From: a virus
IMG/VR virus record: IMGVR_UViG_3300048925_000613
Span: 1-24,607 of that record
Direction: 5' to 3' (one strand)
Length of the DNA stretch: 24,607 nt
The translations under genes were made by a program, and so were the position numbers. The first letter of the stretch is position 1; every line of letters begins with the position of its first letter. This document shows positions 13,012 through 19,534 of the stretch, in pieces. The notes under the pieces were generated by a model that searched no databases, had not been told where the DNA came from, and saw nothing but the letters and a program-made list of their open reading frames with translations.

Positions 13012-15704
13012 GCGGCCACCGCCTTCACATGGTCCCAAGCTTCCACATTCCAGCCAGCGAGCTTTGCAGCAGCGCGCCAATCGGCAACGCACCGCCCCAG
13101 GTCGGCCGACTTGAGCGATGGGGGGAGGGAAGCCTTTTCGTCGTCAGGAAAAAAGAAGATGCCGAATTTCCGGTTGTTGCCCTCCGTCCAGGGAATGCCC
13201 CGCTCCGTCTTTGGCACATCTGCACTGATGAACTCAGCAAACCGTGTGTGGCTGATTGAACCTTCCTTGCCCCGGCTACACCACTCAAGGAACAGGGCAT
13301 ACAGATCGCTGGATAGACATGCCCCCCACATTCCGCGTCCTATCTCTTCTGTACGCCACAAGTGCAGGAACGCCTGCCAACCGTTCCGGCTCAGGGCAAC
13401 AAGCCGTTGACGTGCCGCAGTCTTCGGAGGCCGGGTCCGTTGGTCGAAGTCACCGAGGTCAACCTTAAGCAACCAGCCATACAGGGCTTCGACCCCATTA
13501 CTTGCCAGTTCGCGACCAATCGCTTTTTGCCGATCTACTGGCAACGTCTCCAGAGGCCAAACCACCAGCTGTCGTCGATCACTGTCGCTGATGGGCCACG
13601 GAAGGATCTCGTTCGATAGGAACACCGCGTTCATGAAGTTAGCTTCCTCCCAGCCATTCACGAACTTCGACTCCATGCGTATCGTCTTGCCAGTGATCAT
13701 GTGTTTGATCTTGCCTACCTGGTTGTAGCGCTGATCCCGAGATACAACTTCTTCGAACACAGCCCACAACTTGCGGCTTTGCCAGACGTTGAAGTTACCT
13801 TCGAGCTGGGCCTGCCCAACCGTCGCAGCGTACTGCCCGTACAACAGGCCCATGATGTCCGCGAACAACAGACTCTTACCCGAACCTTCCATGGTCGAGT
13901 GCATCAGCACCGCCGTGTCCATCTTCGATCCGATATGCTGCAGGGGGTAAGCAAGCCAGCGCACCAACCATTGCCATGGCTCTTCCTCATTGTTGCAAAG
14001 GGACTTGATCAGCCAGAGGATGTTTTCGCATGCCGCCGGATCATCGATTGGCTCCAAGGGCAGCCCCTCAAAGGTGTTGATGTAGATGGACGGATCCTTG
14101 GTCATGGTCGGGTCAAATACGATGTGATCGACATCGACCACGCGCCGATCCGGGCTGTTCAGCCACATCTGATAGAAGTCACCCAGGGCCATCTTCAAGG
14201 CCCCTTCAGGAATTCGACGCTTCTTCTCCCGGTCCCAGACGTCTTTGGTGCCGTCGATGTAGACGTAACGGTCTGTGGGTGACATTCCCAAGGCGCCAGC
14301 CTTCTTGCCCGCGTTCTTTCGCGCCCTCTCAAACTCTTTGACCTGCTCGTCAGCGATCAACTTGCGGTCGGGCTCATCCAGCCACGCCTTCGCCGTCGCC
14401 TTGCCGATCAACGCCTCGAAGGCCGTCTTCTTCATGCGCATTGCTTTGTCGACGTCCCACACCTGGGTGGTCCCTTCGATCAAGGCAAAACGCCGAACGA
14501 CTTGCTCCAGAGCGAACGCCTCCCCCTTCCCCCCGGTGGTCTCAGGCGCGCCTTCGTCGGCAGGGCTCGGCTCGCCATCGTCAGTTGGGGTCGGGGGAAG
14601 ATCGCCTAATGGTGGGGGGGTTGGGCTCGACACAGAGTTGCTGTTGGAGATCCCCAACATACGCGCCGCCTCTTTGATCGCCCGCGCTTGGTCGCCGCCG
14701 TGCTCCAAGATGCAATAGGCCTCGAAGGCATCGTTTTTATGCCCATTTGCGAGGGGATCGGCCGCATGGTGCGAGTAAACCCGGCCCTCATCAGCGTCGA
14801 CGGTGATACCTGGCAAGCCGGAGCTGCTGCCTGGGAAAAGCCACTTGCTGCCCTTGCGGACATATCCGTGGGCGCGTAGCAGCTCGATCACATCGTGACA
14901 GCGATTGAACTCATCAATCACTGAAGGCTTGTCGCCGGCTGGTTTCGCTGGGCGTCTCACTTTCGCAGGCGCCGCTTTCGGCTTGGGCGCCCAAGGGCAA
15001 GCTGCCTCGGCGTCACGCTTGAAGATGTCCCAACCGATCCAGACGTTCTGCAGGTCGATGTTCAGGACTGGCAAGCCATCATCACCGGGCATCGTGCGCC
15101 ATGTGTATGGCTTTCCGGTACCAGGGTGAATCGACGGCGGCAGGACATCCTGAGTCAGCCCAGCGCGCAGCTCGAACACCGTTAAACGAGCGTACTGCTG
15201 GGCTTCTGCTCGGAATAGTTTCTCCCGCGCATCGTCCCCCGCCTCTGCTGCCTCACGTGCCTTACGCAACAGATCGCGATGCTTGGAGCCATCAGGATCG
15301 TTCTGGTTTGGCCACGCCAAGGCATGCCGATTCAGATCCAAGCCATCAGGCACACGGAACATAATACGGAATCGTTCAGGGTTGCCGACGACAGTCGGGT
15401 GTACCAGGGCCAAGGCGTCGAGGTCCAACCCGAGCAGGTCAAACAGGACTTGCCGAGTCCAGCGAACATCATCAACGTCGAGCGAGCAAACTCGACTGGG
15501 CGCGTGAACCACGCCCATGTTGAATTTCGGATTTTCACGCCAGAATTTTTCGGCACCCGAAGGATCAGTGAAGTACCCACCAGGCTGATTCCAGCCCTGA
15601 CCTTTCGGCCCCTTCTCACCAGGAGAGATAGGGACCAGGGCCATATTCAAGGTTTCAACGTAGTAACGAGCAAAATCGGAGATTGAGGAGGCCGCATCGA
15701 TCAT
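13008..15704 (-). CDS. Replication protein: primase-polymerase fused to SF3-type helicase
   Basis: An 898-aa phage replication protein. The N-terminal part is a primase-polymerase domain: CSLDVDD at 73-79 supplies the metal-binding Asp pair, and ELRAG with PPSIHPGTGKPYTW (about 178-202) is the conserved later motif. A connecting region contains YSHHAADPLANG. A proline-rich linker lies at 351-391. The C-terminal helicase has Walker A EGSGKS (606-611), Walker B LWAVFEEV (646-653) and sensor NAVFLSN (692-698), the DUF5906/SF3 arrangement. It would prime and unwind phage DNA. The ATG at 15704 overlaps the zinc-finger gene stop (ATGA) with GGAG eight bases upstream; a TTG further out is less likely. 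Confidence 0.9.
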   Translation of the reverse strand: MIDAASSISDFARYYVETLNMALVPISPGEKGPKGQGWNQPGGYFTDPSGAEKFWRENPKFNMGVVHAPSRVCSLDVDDVRWTRQVLFDLLGLDLDALALVHPTVVGNPERFRIMFRVPDGLDLNRHALAWPNQNDPDGSKHRDLLRKAREAAEAGDDAREKLFRAEAQQYARLTVFELRAGLTQDVLPPSIHPGTGKPYTWRTMPGDDGLPVLNIDLQNVWIGWDIFKRDAEAACPWAPKPKAAPAKVRRPAKPAGDKPSVIDEFNRCHDVIELLRAHGYVRKGSKWLFPGSSSGLPGITVDADEGRVYSHHAADPLANGHKNDAFEAYCILEHGGDQARAIKEAARMLGISNSNSVSSPTPPPLGDLPPTPTDDGEPSPADEGAPETTGGKGEAFALEQVVRRFALIEGTTQVWDVDKAMRMKKTAFEALIGKATAKAWLDEPDRKLIADEQVKEFERARKNAGKKAGALGMSPTDRYVYIDGTKDVWDREKKRRIPEGALKMALGDFYQMWLNSPDRRVVDVDHIVFDPTMTKDPSIYINTFEGLPLEPIDDPAACENILWLIKSLCNNEEEPWQWLVRWLAYPLQHIGSKMDTAVLMHSTMEGSGKSLLFADIMGLLYGQYAATVGQAQLEGNFNVWQSRKLWAVFEEVVSRDQRYNQVGKIKHMITGKTIRMESKFVNGWEEANFMNAVFLSNEILPWPISDSDRRQLVVWPLETLPVDRQKAIGRELASNGVEALYGWLLKVDLGDFDQRTRPPKTAARQRLVALSRNGWQAFLHLWRTEEIGRGMWGACLSSDLYALFLEWCSRGKEGSISHTRFAEFISADVPKTERGIPWTEGNNRKFGIFFFPDDEKASLPPSLKSADLGRCVADWRAAAKLAGWNVEAWDHVKAVAA

Positions 15705-15904
15705 CCACGGCGCTCCCTGAGCGACTGACAATCAATGCAGGTAACGCAGCCCGGCATCGCAATGCGCCGAGCGGTAGGAATAGGCGTCCCGCAATCGTCG
15801 CAAAATTCGGCAGCAGCCGAAAATGATGGGGCAGGAATACGCTGAATCGCAAGGCGCAGCATGTGTTCAGCGTGGTCGTTCGCGATGTCGATTTCGTCAG
15901 CCAT
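15701..15904 (-). CDS. TraR/DksA-type C4 zinc-finger protein
   Basis: A 67-aa protein starting MADEIDIANDHAEHML. It has an N-terminal helix followed by the family zinc finger FCDDCGTPIPTARRIAMPGC then CIDCQ, with Cys pairs CDDC and CIDC as ligands. TraR/DksA proteins bind the RNA polymerase secondary channel and alter initiation without ppGpp. Short phage and plasmid versions such as TraR and P2 Orf82 consist of little more than this. GGAGG lies nine bases before the ATG at 15904. It overlaps the CII-like gene by eight bases and the primase gene by four. It may redirect host polymerase early in infection. Confidence 0.87.
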   Translation of the reverse strand: MADEIDIANDHAEHMLRLAIQRIPAPSFSAAAEFCDDCGTPIPTARRIAMPGCVTCIDCQSLRERRG

Positions 15905-16385
15905 TGTCGCAAGCCTCCATCGCCAGCCGAGCCCCGGCCATGATGCCGAGAACTTCACGAATCATGTCGTGACCGGCCTTCTCCAAAGCTGCCACCTCAT
16001 GAGGCTCCCAGACGTTGTCCGCTGCACCGGCATGCATGGTCCCGACGAATTGGCCAGCCTGGGCAAGCATGTTGCCCACGGCCTTCAACGCTTCTTGAGT
16101 TGCTGGCACCGCGACCGGTCGATACCAAACAGCACCAGAAGGACGCATCAATGCATCCAGCAAGCGCGAGTCCTGAGTCAGGCGGATGACGTCCTCCAGC
16201 TCATCAGCTGTGAGCCAGCGACGCTCATCATCAAGCTTGAGCTTCTTCTGCAGAGAGTCGGTGTCAGTAACCATGGCAAAAGCCAAGGCTGTGATACCAC
16301 CTTTATAGTCGCGCCCGGCGCGGTACAGGGCCTGACGCACGGTAAGAAAAGGCCCGTGATCAGGCAGTAGGTCGATACGACTCAT
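15897..16385 (-). CDS. CII-like phage regulatory protein (CP76 family)
   Basis: A 162-aa protein of the phage regulatory protein CII/CP76 family, starting MSRIDLLPDHGPFLTV. The N-terminal half, ALYRAGRDYKGGITALAFAM and DSLQKKLKL, is a helix-turn-helix-like domain highly typical of this family. The second half is alanine-rich and helical (GNMLAQAGQFVGTMHAG). Family members occur second in the early operon after a Cro gene, as here, and probably influence the lysis/lysogeny choice. An in-frame non-conserved start further upstream (16424) is rejected because the family begins at the ATG 16385. The ribosome site GGAG lies in the loop of an inverted repeat. Confidence 0.8.
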   Translation of the reverse strand: MSRIDLLPDHGPFLTVRQALYRAGRDYKGGITALAFAMVTDTDSLQKKLKLDDERRWLTADELEDVIRLTQDSRLLDALMRPSGAVWYRPVAVPATQEALKAVGNMLAQAGQFVGTMHAGAADNVWEPHEVAALEKAGHDMIREVLGIMAGARLAMEACDNG

Positions 16386-16387
16386 AA

Positions 16388-16408
16388 CCGTAAATGCTCC
16401 GTTTACGG
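16388..16408 (-). promoter_or_regulatory. Inverted repeat enclosing the CII-like ribosome site
   Basis: A perfect seven-base inverted repeat (CCGTAAA and TTTACGG, seven-base spacer) lies two bases upstream of the CII-like start. In the minus-strand mRNA the GGAG ribosome site falls in the hairpin loop. It could be a protein-binding operator in DNA or a translational control hairpin in RNA; the sequence alone does not decide. Confidence 0.45.
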
Positions 16409-16609
16409 TGTAGCCAAAGGTCAAGACACGCCCTATCCTTCAGCCACGACCGAATGTTGTGTTTGCGTGCTGTGTGGGCACGACGTTCGCTTCGAGCCGA
16501 TCAGAAACACTTGTGGTGAGGGGTTCTGGTCAGCGGATCGGTGTTGCTTTGCATCGCCCTTGCCGAGTCGGGCTTACTGCCTTTGTACGGGAGCCGACTC
16601 GGCAACTCT
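16409..16609. other. Intergenic region between Cro-like and CII-like genes
   Basis: About 200 bases without a supported gene. It contains a perfect inverted repeat next to the Cro-like stop (listed separately). Several TTGC tetramers near 16544-16563 on the plus strand recall the spaced TTGC sites of lambda CII promoters, but the spacing is not the lambda spacing. In lambda, the matching place between cro and cII holds the tR1 terminator and pRE. Confidence 0.4.
16560..16605. repeat. 12-bp perfect inverted repeat after the Cro-like gene
   Basis: TTGCCGAGTCGG at 16560-16571 is perfectly complementary to CCGACTCGGCAA at 16594-16605, with a 22-base loop. It lies a few bases past the Cro-like stop. 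There is no T-tract on either strand, so it is not a classic intrinsic terminator. It could be an RNA processing or stability hairpin, or a regulated attenuator between cro and the rest of the early operon. Confidence 0.6.
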
Positions 16610-16837
16610 TCATGCAACCTTGGACCCACGCAGGTAGGCCCAATCTATGTCCGGTCGAAGTTCCTCGCAGGTAACCGCCCCATCTGACTCACGTTCGATG
16701 TCTACGGCCAGTCCGGCGGCGGCCCGACGATTGCAGTAACCAACCTGCCGAAGCTGCCCAGCGGTGGTGTTACAGCGCTTCGCAAAGCCGTCGACTGCCT
16801 CCTTGCTTAAACTTTTCAAATATTCGTGCAGGGTCAT
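16610..16837 (-). CDS. Cro-like repressor (YdaS antitoxin-type helix-turn-helix)
   Basis: A 75-aa DNA-binding protein starting MTLHEYLKSLSKEAVDG. The segment FAKRCNTTAGQLRQVGYCNRRAAAGLAVDIER is the helix-turn-helix of the YdaS/Cro-like family, followed by TCEELRPDIDWAYLRG, a C-terminal signature of the family. It would bind operators between itself and CI and favour lytic growth. AGGAG lies six bases before ATG 16837; the earlier in-frame ATG at 16843 has no spacing from AGGAG and is rejected. It is the first gene of the minus-strand early operon and is divergent from CI. Confidence 0.85.
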   Translation of the reverse strand: MTLHEYLKSLSKEAVDGFAKRCNTTAGQLRQVGYCNRRAAAGLAVDIERESDGAVTCEELRPDIDWAYLRGSKVA

Positions 16838-16862
16838 ATGCATCTCCTATCGAAACGAGAGA

Positions 16863-16876
16863 TTAGCAACTGCTAA
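16863..16876. promoter_or_regulatory. Operator O1 (cro side)
   Basis: A perfect palindrome TTAGC-AACT-GCTAA, 26 bases before the Cro-like start. It fits the TTAGC-N4-GCTAA consensus that also appears before the plus-strand early operon. It is the most likely high-affinity CI or Cro site repressing the cro-direction promoter. Confidence 0.7.
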
Positions 16877-16887
16877 ATAATATCGCA

Positions 16888-16916
16888 ATAGCAAACCGTA
16901 ATTTACTGTTTGCTAA
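16888..16916. promoter_or_regulatory. Operators O2 and O3 (CI side)
   Basis: Two imperfect copies of the TTAGC-N4-GCTAA operator, at 16888-16901 and 16903-16916. They face each other as near-identical inverted copies of TAGCAAAC-N-GTAA (12 of 13 bases). The second covers the likely -35 of the CI promoter, which would give autoregulation. O1 and O2 centres are 25 bases apart, O2 and O3 15 bases. Confidence 0.6.
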
Positions 16917-16936
16917 CAGATCGCGATTATTAGGGA
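16902..16936 (+). promoter_or_regulatory. CI promoter, probable leaderless transcript
   Basis: A -35 TTTACT (16902-16907) and -10 GATTAT (16925-16930) are separated by 17 bases, each four of six to consensus. The predicted start coincides with the CI ATG at 16937. No properly spaced ribosome site exists (AGGGA touches the ATG), so the mRNA would be leaderless, as lambda cI is from pRM. Confidence 0.5.
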
Positions 16937-17644
16937 ATGGATATCAACGAACTGCGAATCAAAGCGCTACGGCACGCGATGGGCGATCTAAGCCAGAAAG
17001 ATTTCTCAAATCGGCATGGCCTGGATGCTTCCTATCTGTCTCAGCTGCTGAATGGGCATCGAAGCCTGGGCGAGAAAGCTGCTGCCAATCTTGAAGAAAA
17101 GATTGGTCTGTCGCCTGGCACATTGGTCGTGCCTGCGAATATGGACTCGCCTGGACAGCCCCAACCGCCTGTCGATGCTGCGATAGATAAAAAGCAGCTT
17201 ATGGAAGCGTTGGGATTCATTACGATTCCACACCTGAACGTTTCAGGCTCAATGGGAGATGGCAACACCATTGATCACCACGTTGAAGTGATCCGTGACA
17301 TCACGGTGAATTTTGACTGGCTCAAGGCTCAGTCGCTCGCATTCTCCGGCCTCGACAATCTGGCGATTATTTCGGGAGACGGCGACAGCATGGAACCGAC
17401 CTTTCGAAACGGAGACTCACTGCTGGTTGACCGAGGGATTACCTCAATCAAAACCGATGCAATCTATGTATTCACTATTGATGGTGAGCTGTTCATCAAA
17501 CGTCTCCAACGAATGACGAAGGGCTCGCTACTGATGATTTCGGACAACCCAGTCTACAAGCCGATAAAGCTTGAGGGCGCCGATTTAGAAAAAGTGCATA
17601 TCGAGGCACGTGTGTTACTCGTATGGAACGCCAAGAAACTCTGA
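16937..17644 (+). CDS. CI-type prophage repressor (helix-turn-helix plus S24 peptidase)
   Basis: A 235-aa repressor that maintains lysogeny. Residues 1-62 form a lambda-repressor-like helix-turn-helix (KDFSNRHGLDASYLSQLLNG, GEKAAANLEEKIG). Residues about 95-232 are an S24/LexA-type domain: the nucleophile Ser151 in GDGDSMEPTFRNGD and the base Lys188 in ELFIKRLQR are 37 residues apart, exactly as in LexA. The hinge and cleavage loop (IPHLNVSGSMGDGN, 97-110) has no Ala-Gly or Cys-Gly dipeptide, so RecA-stimulated self-cleavage is uncertain. It is divergent from the Cro-like gene with shared operators and is followed by a strong terminator. Confidence 0.92.
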   Translation: MDINELRIKALRHAMGDLSQKDFSNRHGLDASYLSQLLNGHRSLGEKAAANLEEKIGLSPGTLVVPANMDSPGQPQPPVDAAIDKKQLMEALGFITIPHLNVSGSMGDGNTIDHHVEVIRDITVNFDWLKAQSLAFSGLDNLAIISGDGDSMEPTFRNGDSLLVDRGITSIKTDAIYVFTIDGELFIKRLQRMTKGSLLMISDNPVYKPIKLEGADLEKVHIEARVLLVWNAKKL

Positions 17645-17674
17645 GCGGTACACGAGCACTGACTCAGCACGGAC

Positions 17675-17699
17675 AAGCCCGCACAACGCGGGCTTTTTT
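17675..17699 (+). terminator. Intrinsic terminator after CI
   Basis: An eight-pair stem (AAGCCCGC / GCGGGCTT, five-base loop) runs into TTTTTT. It isolates CI transcription from the LexA-controlled gene and early operon downstream. Confidence 0.9.
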
Positions 17700-17731
17700 G
17701 TGCCCCAAACTAAAGATTTTGCCTTCACATA

Positions 17732-17774
17732 TTGCCAATCGTCGGCCTTATTAATACTGTATATAAACACAGTA
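17732..17774 (+). promoter_or_regulatory. LexA box over the promoter of the DUF1654 gene
   Basis: CTGTATATAAACACAG at 17757-17772 matches the LexA consensus CTG-N10-CAG, including the TATAT core, and is flanked by TA and TA to make TACTG...CAGTA. A -35 TTGCCA (17732-17737) is spaced 17 bases from TACTGT (17755-17760), so the box covers the -10 element. The gene should be repressed by host LexA and derepressed in the SOS response. Confidence 0.85.
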
Positions 17775-17790
17775 AACCAAGGAGGTTCCT

Positions 17791-18054
17791 TTGAGCAAAT
17801 CCCAAACCCAGCGGGTAGCCACTTCGATTGAGCTGCTCAGCAACAGGCTGCAGAAGATCATTAACTCACCCGCCGCTCAGAAAAATCGCGCCGCAATCAT
17901 CTATAAAGCGCCAGAAGAGCTGCAGGAGGACTGGGACCAGATCATTGAGGCGATCATCGATACAGATGGAGTCTATGTAACCCAACAGGAGGATGGCGGA
18001 GCCCGGGTTCACTGGGATGTTCCTGACGATTTGGAGTCCAGAAGACGCAAGTAA
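17791..18054 (+). CDS. DUF1654 protein, SOS-controlled
   Basis: An 87-aa protein of the DUF1654 family, small proteins known mainly from Pseudomonas and its phages. It starts with TTG at 17791, five bases after a strong GGAGG. Visible family-like features are the N-terminal helix (IELLSNRLQKIINSPAAQKNRAA), PEELQEDWDQIIEAIIDTDG, and the strand pair YVTQQEDGGARVHWDVP at the C-terminus. Its biochemical function is unknown. It lies alone between the CI terminator and the next operator cluster and is preceded by a LexA box. The neighbouring repressor lacks a standard cleavage dipeptide, so a role as SOS-made antirepressor is a reasonable hypothesis, not shown. Confidence 0.82.
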   Translation: MSKSQTQRVATSIELLSNRLQKIINSPAAQKNRAAIIYKAPEELQEDWDQIIEAIIDTDGVYVTQQEDGGARVHWDVPDDLESRRRK

Positions 18055-18055
18055 T

Positions 18056-18094
18056 TTAGCAACTGCTATTGCAGTTAAATTTAGCTTTTGCTAA
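18056..18094. promoter_or_regulatory. Operators O4 and O5 before the plus-strand early operon
   Basis: TTAGC-AACT-GCTAT (18056-18069) repeats 13 of 14 bases of the cro-side operator, and TTAGC-TTTT-GCTAA (18081-18094) is another perfect palindrome. Their centres are 25 bases apart, as for O1 and O2. Between them is AACTGC-TATT-GCAGTT (18061-18076), a second palindrome. CI probably represses this operon too. A weak -35/-10 pair (TTGCAG 18069, TAATTT 18092) overlaps the sites. Confidence 0.72.
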
Positions 18095-18127
18095 TTTTGT
18101 ATCGCACCCCTCACCAAGGTATCCGCG

Positions 18128-18304
18128 ATGCAATGCATAAATCTCAACAAACGCTGCCCTGTGTACCTACACCCGGCAGCAGCTAATCCCCGCACTATCG
18201 CAGCGATCCAGGCCAATACCGGCCTGGTCGTAATCGTCAATATCAAGCGCCGCACCGCTGTTGCTGCCCCCTCCACCAGTCCATGGGGAGGTGACGCAGC
18301 ATGA
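18128..18304 (+). CDS. 58-aa small early protein, unknown function
   Basis: A short gene reading MQCINLNKRCPVYLHPAAA and ending SPWGGDAA. Its stop overlaps the ATG of the dNMP kinase gene (ATGA at 18301), and AAGG lies about eight bases before its ATG. It is the first gene after the O4/O5 operators. The sequence is compact, with one predicted helix (NPRTIAAIQANTG) between two strands (CPVYLHPAA and LVVIVNIKRR), like a tiny beta-alpha-beta fold. I recognise no named family. The coupling, start context and codon use support it as real. Confidence 0.7.
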   Translation: MQCINLNKRCPVYLHPAAANPRTIAAIQANTGLVVIVNIKRRTAVAAPSTSPWGGDAA

Positions 18305-18870
18305 AACAGATCCTCATCGGCCTCACCGGCCACGCCCGCACCGGCAAAACAACTGCGGCTAACTACTTGGCCAGCGAACATCGCTTCGAGACCTATGCCT
18401 TTGCGACACCGCTCAAGGAAGGCATCGCGACGATGTTCAATCTCAGCTCCGAGGACATCGAAGGGCCGGGCAAGGAACAGCCCATCGGCTGGCTCGGTCG
18501 CTCTCCACGCCAACTGATGCAATTGCTCGGAACGGAGTGGGGTCGCGACATGCTTAGCGCATCGATATGGATCGATCTTGCGGAACAGAACCTGGGCAAC
18601 CTGGCGGACCTATACCCAGAAGCAATGGGCTTCGTGATCAGCGATGTGCGATTCGAAAACGAAGCCGATTACGTGCGCAAACGTGGCGGCTTGATCATCC
18701 ACGTCCAACGTGCAGACGCTTCTGCAGTCAATCCGCATGTCAGTGAGCTGGGCGTCGCGGTGCAGCCCCATGACGTGGTGATCAATAACGACTCGGACCT
18801 AGCCGGGTTGCTTGCGCAGTTGGACGGCATCATCGCGACCCTGCACATCCAAGCACAACAAGCTGCTTGA
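18301..18870 (+). CDS. Deoxynucleotide monophosphate kinase
   Basis: A 189-aa phage-type dNMP kinase, related to T4 gp1, which phosphorylates deoxynucleoside monophosphates to feed phage DNA synthesis. The P-loop GHARTGKTT is at residues 10-18. A substrate-binding region follows (FATPLKEGIATMFNLSSEDIEG), then GRSPRQLMQLLGTEWGRDM, a hallmark of these kinases, and ISDVRFENEADYVRKRGG, a conserved late motif. C-terminal residues QPHDVVINNDSDLAGL match the typical end. In an operon with a cytosine methyltransferase it may help supply modified or unmodified nucleotides. The start at 18301 overlaps the 58-aa gene. Confidence 0.9.
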   Translation: MKQILIGLTGHARTGKTTAANYLASEHRFETYAFATPLKEGIATMFNLSSEDIEGPGKEQPIGWLGRSPRQLMQLLGTEWGRDMLSASIWIDLAEQNLGNLADLYPEAMGFVISDVRFENEADYVRKRGGLIIHVQRADASAVNPHVSELGVAVQPHDVVINNDSDLAGLLAQLDGIIATLHIQAQQAA

Positions 18871-18878
18871 GGTCCCCG

Positions 18879-19160
18879 ATGAATAGAAACCTCGACGCAA
18901 CCGCAGCCGTTCTGGGCATCAAGCCCAGGGCGCTGCGCCAGAAGCTCCGCGAACTCGGCATCCTGACTCAAACCGGCGATCTCTCTGCCCGGCACCGGGA
19001 CCAAGGGCACCTGTTCGCAGATCCCCGTAGCCGCTGGAACCAAGCCATTCACACCTACACCCACTACTCGGTCGTCATGGTCACCGAGAGCGGCGTGCTG
19101 TGGATCGCAAAACAGCTGGGCATCACCATCACCACGCACCACAAGGACGGCGCAGCATGA
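18879..19160 (+). CDS. KilAC-like DNA-binding protein (phage antirepressor C-domain type)
   Basis: A 93-aa protein starting MNRNLDATAAVLGI. Residues about 8-85 match the pattern of the KilAC/ANT C-terminal domain of phage antirepressors: AAVLGIKPRALRQKLRELGIL, GHLFADPRSRW, and the final VVMVTESGVLWIAKQLG. Full antirepressors carry an N-terminal Bro or Rha domain, which is absent here, so this is a stand-alone domain. GAGG lies six bases before ATG 18879. Its stop overlaps the next gene (ATGA at 19157). A regulatory role in the early operon is inferred. Confidence 0.7.
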   Translation: MNRNLDATAAVLGIKPRALRQKLRELGILTQTGDLSARHRDQGHLFADPRSRWNQAIHTYTHYSVVMVTESGVLWIAKQLGITITTHHKDGAA

Positions 19161-19534
19161 ATCAGACAGTGATCACCCACGCGATTGGCGCGCTGAAGCT
19201 CGTGCCGATGTTCCTGAACCATCCAACAATTATCAGCCGCGCAACATTGATCGGGGCAAGCAGCGAAGCATTAGAAATGCTGGAGGGTCTCCCGCCAGTT
19301 ACCAGCGAGCTGGCCGAGGTATTTCGCCTTGTTGATGCAGTTGTGCAAGAGGGCCAGACCGCATACGTCACGCCGACGAACAGCCCCAGCCATCCATACG
19401 GCGCCGTCGTTGCAGATGACCAGGGGCGATTGGTCGCAACTGCCGTGGGCAAAACGAAAGAGGGCCTGGCCGAGCTGATCCGCATGCAGCTGGCCCGGCC
19501 CGCATCGGCGGGGGCCGGGGAGGATCCTCAGTGA
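19157..19534 (+). CDS. Hypothetical early protein, 125 aa
   Basis: Starts MNQTVITHAIGALKLV at ATG 19157, overlapping the KilAC-like stop, and ends overlapping the PrtN-like GTG start. The first half is helical with moderate hydrophobicity, then VVADDQGRLVATAVGKTKEGLAELIRMQ suggests a small alpha/beta part. I recognise no named family. Tight coupling on both sides shows it is part of the early operon. Confidence 0.75.
   Translation: MNQTVITHAIGALKLVPMFLNHPTIISRATLIGASSEALEMLEGLPPVTSELAEVFRLVDAVVQEGQTAYVTPTNSPSHPYGAVVADDQGRLVATAVGKTKEGLAELIRMQLARPASAGAGEDPQ

Noticed and set aside
15705-15731. Upstream TTG start for the primase gene giving nine extra residues
   Set aside because: The ATG at 15704 has a well-spaced GGAG and the ATGA overlap typical of this operon; the TTG has no ribosome site.
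16544-16563. Spaced TTGC tetramers resembling a lambda CII-dependent promoter
   Set aside because: The spacing is seven rather than six bases, TTGC is common, and the CII-like protein here is of a different family from lambda CII.
16425-16674. Plus-strand open frame across the cro-cII interval
   Set aside because: It lies partly antisense to the Cro-like gene, has no ribosome site and no recognisable product.
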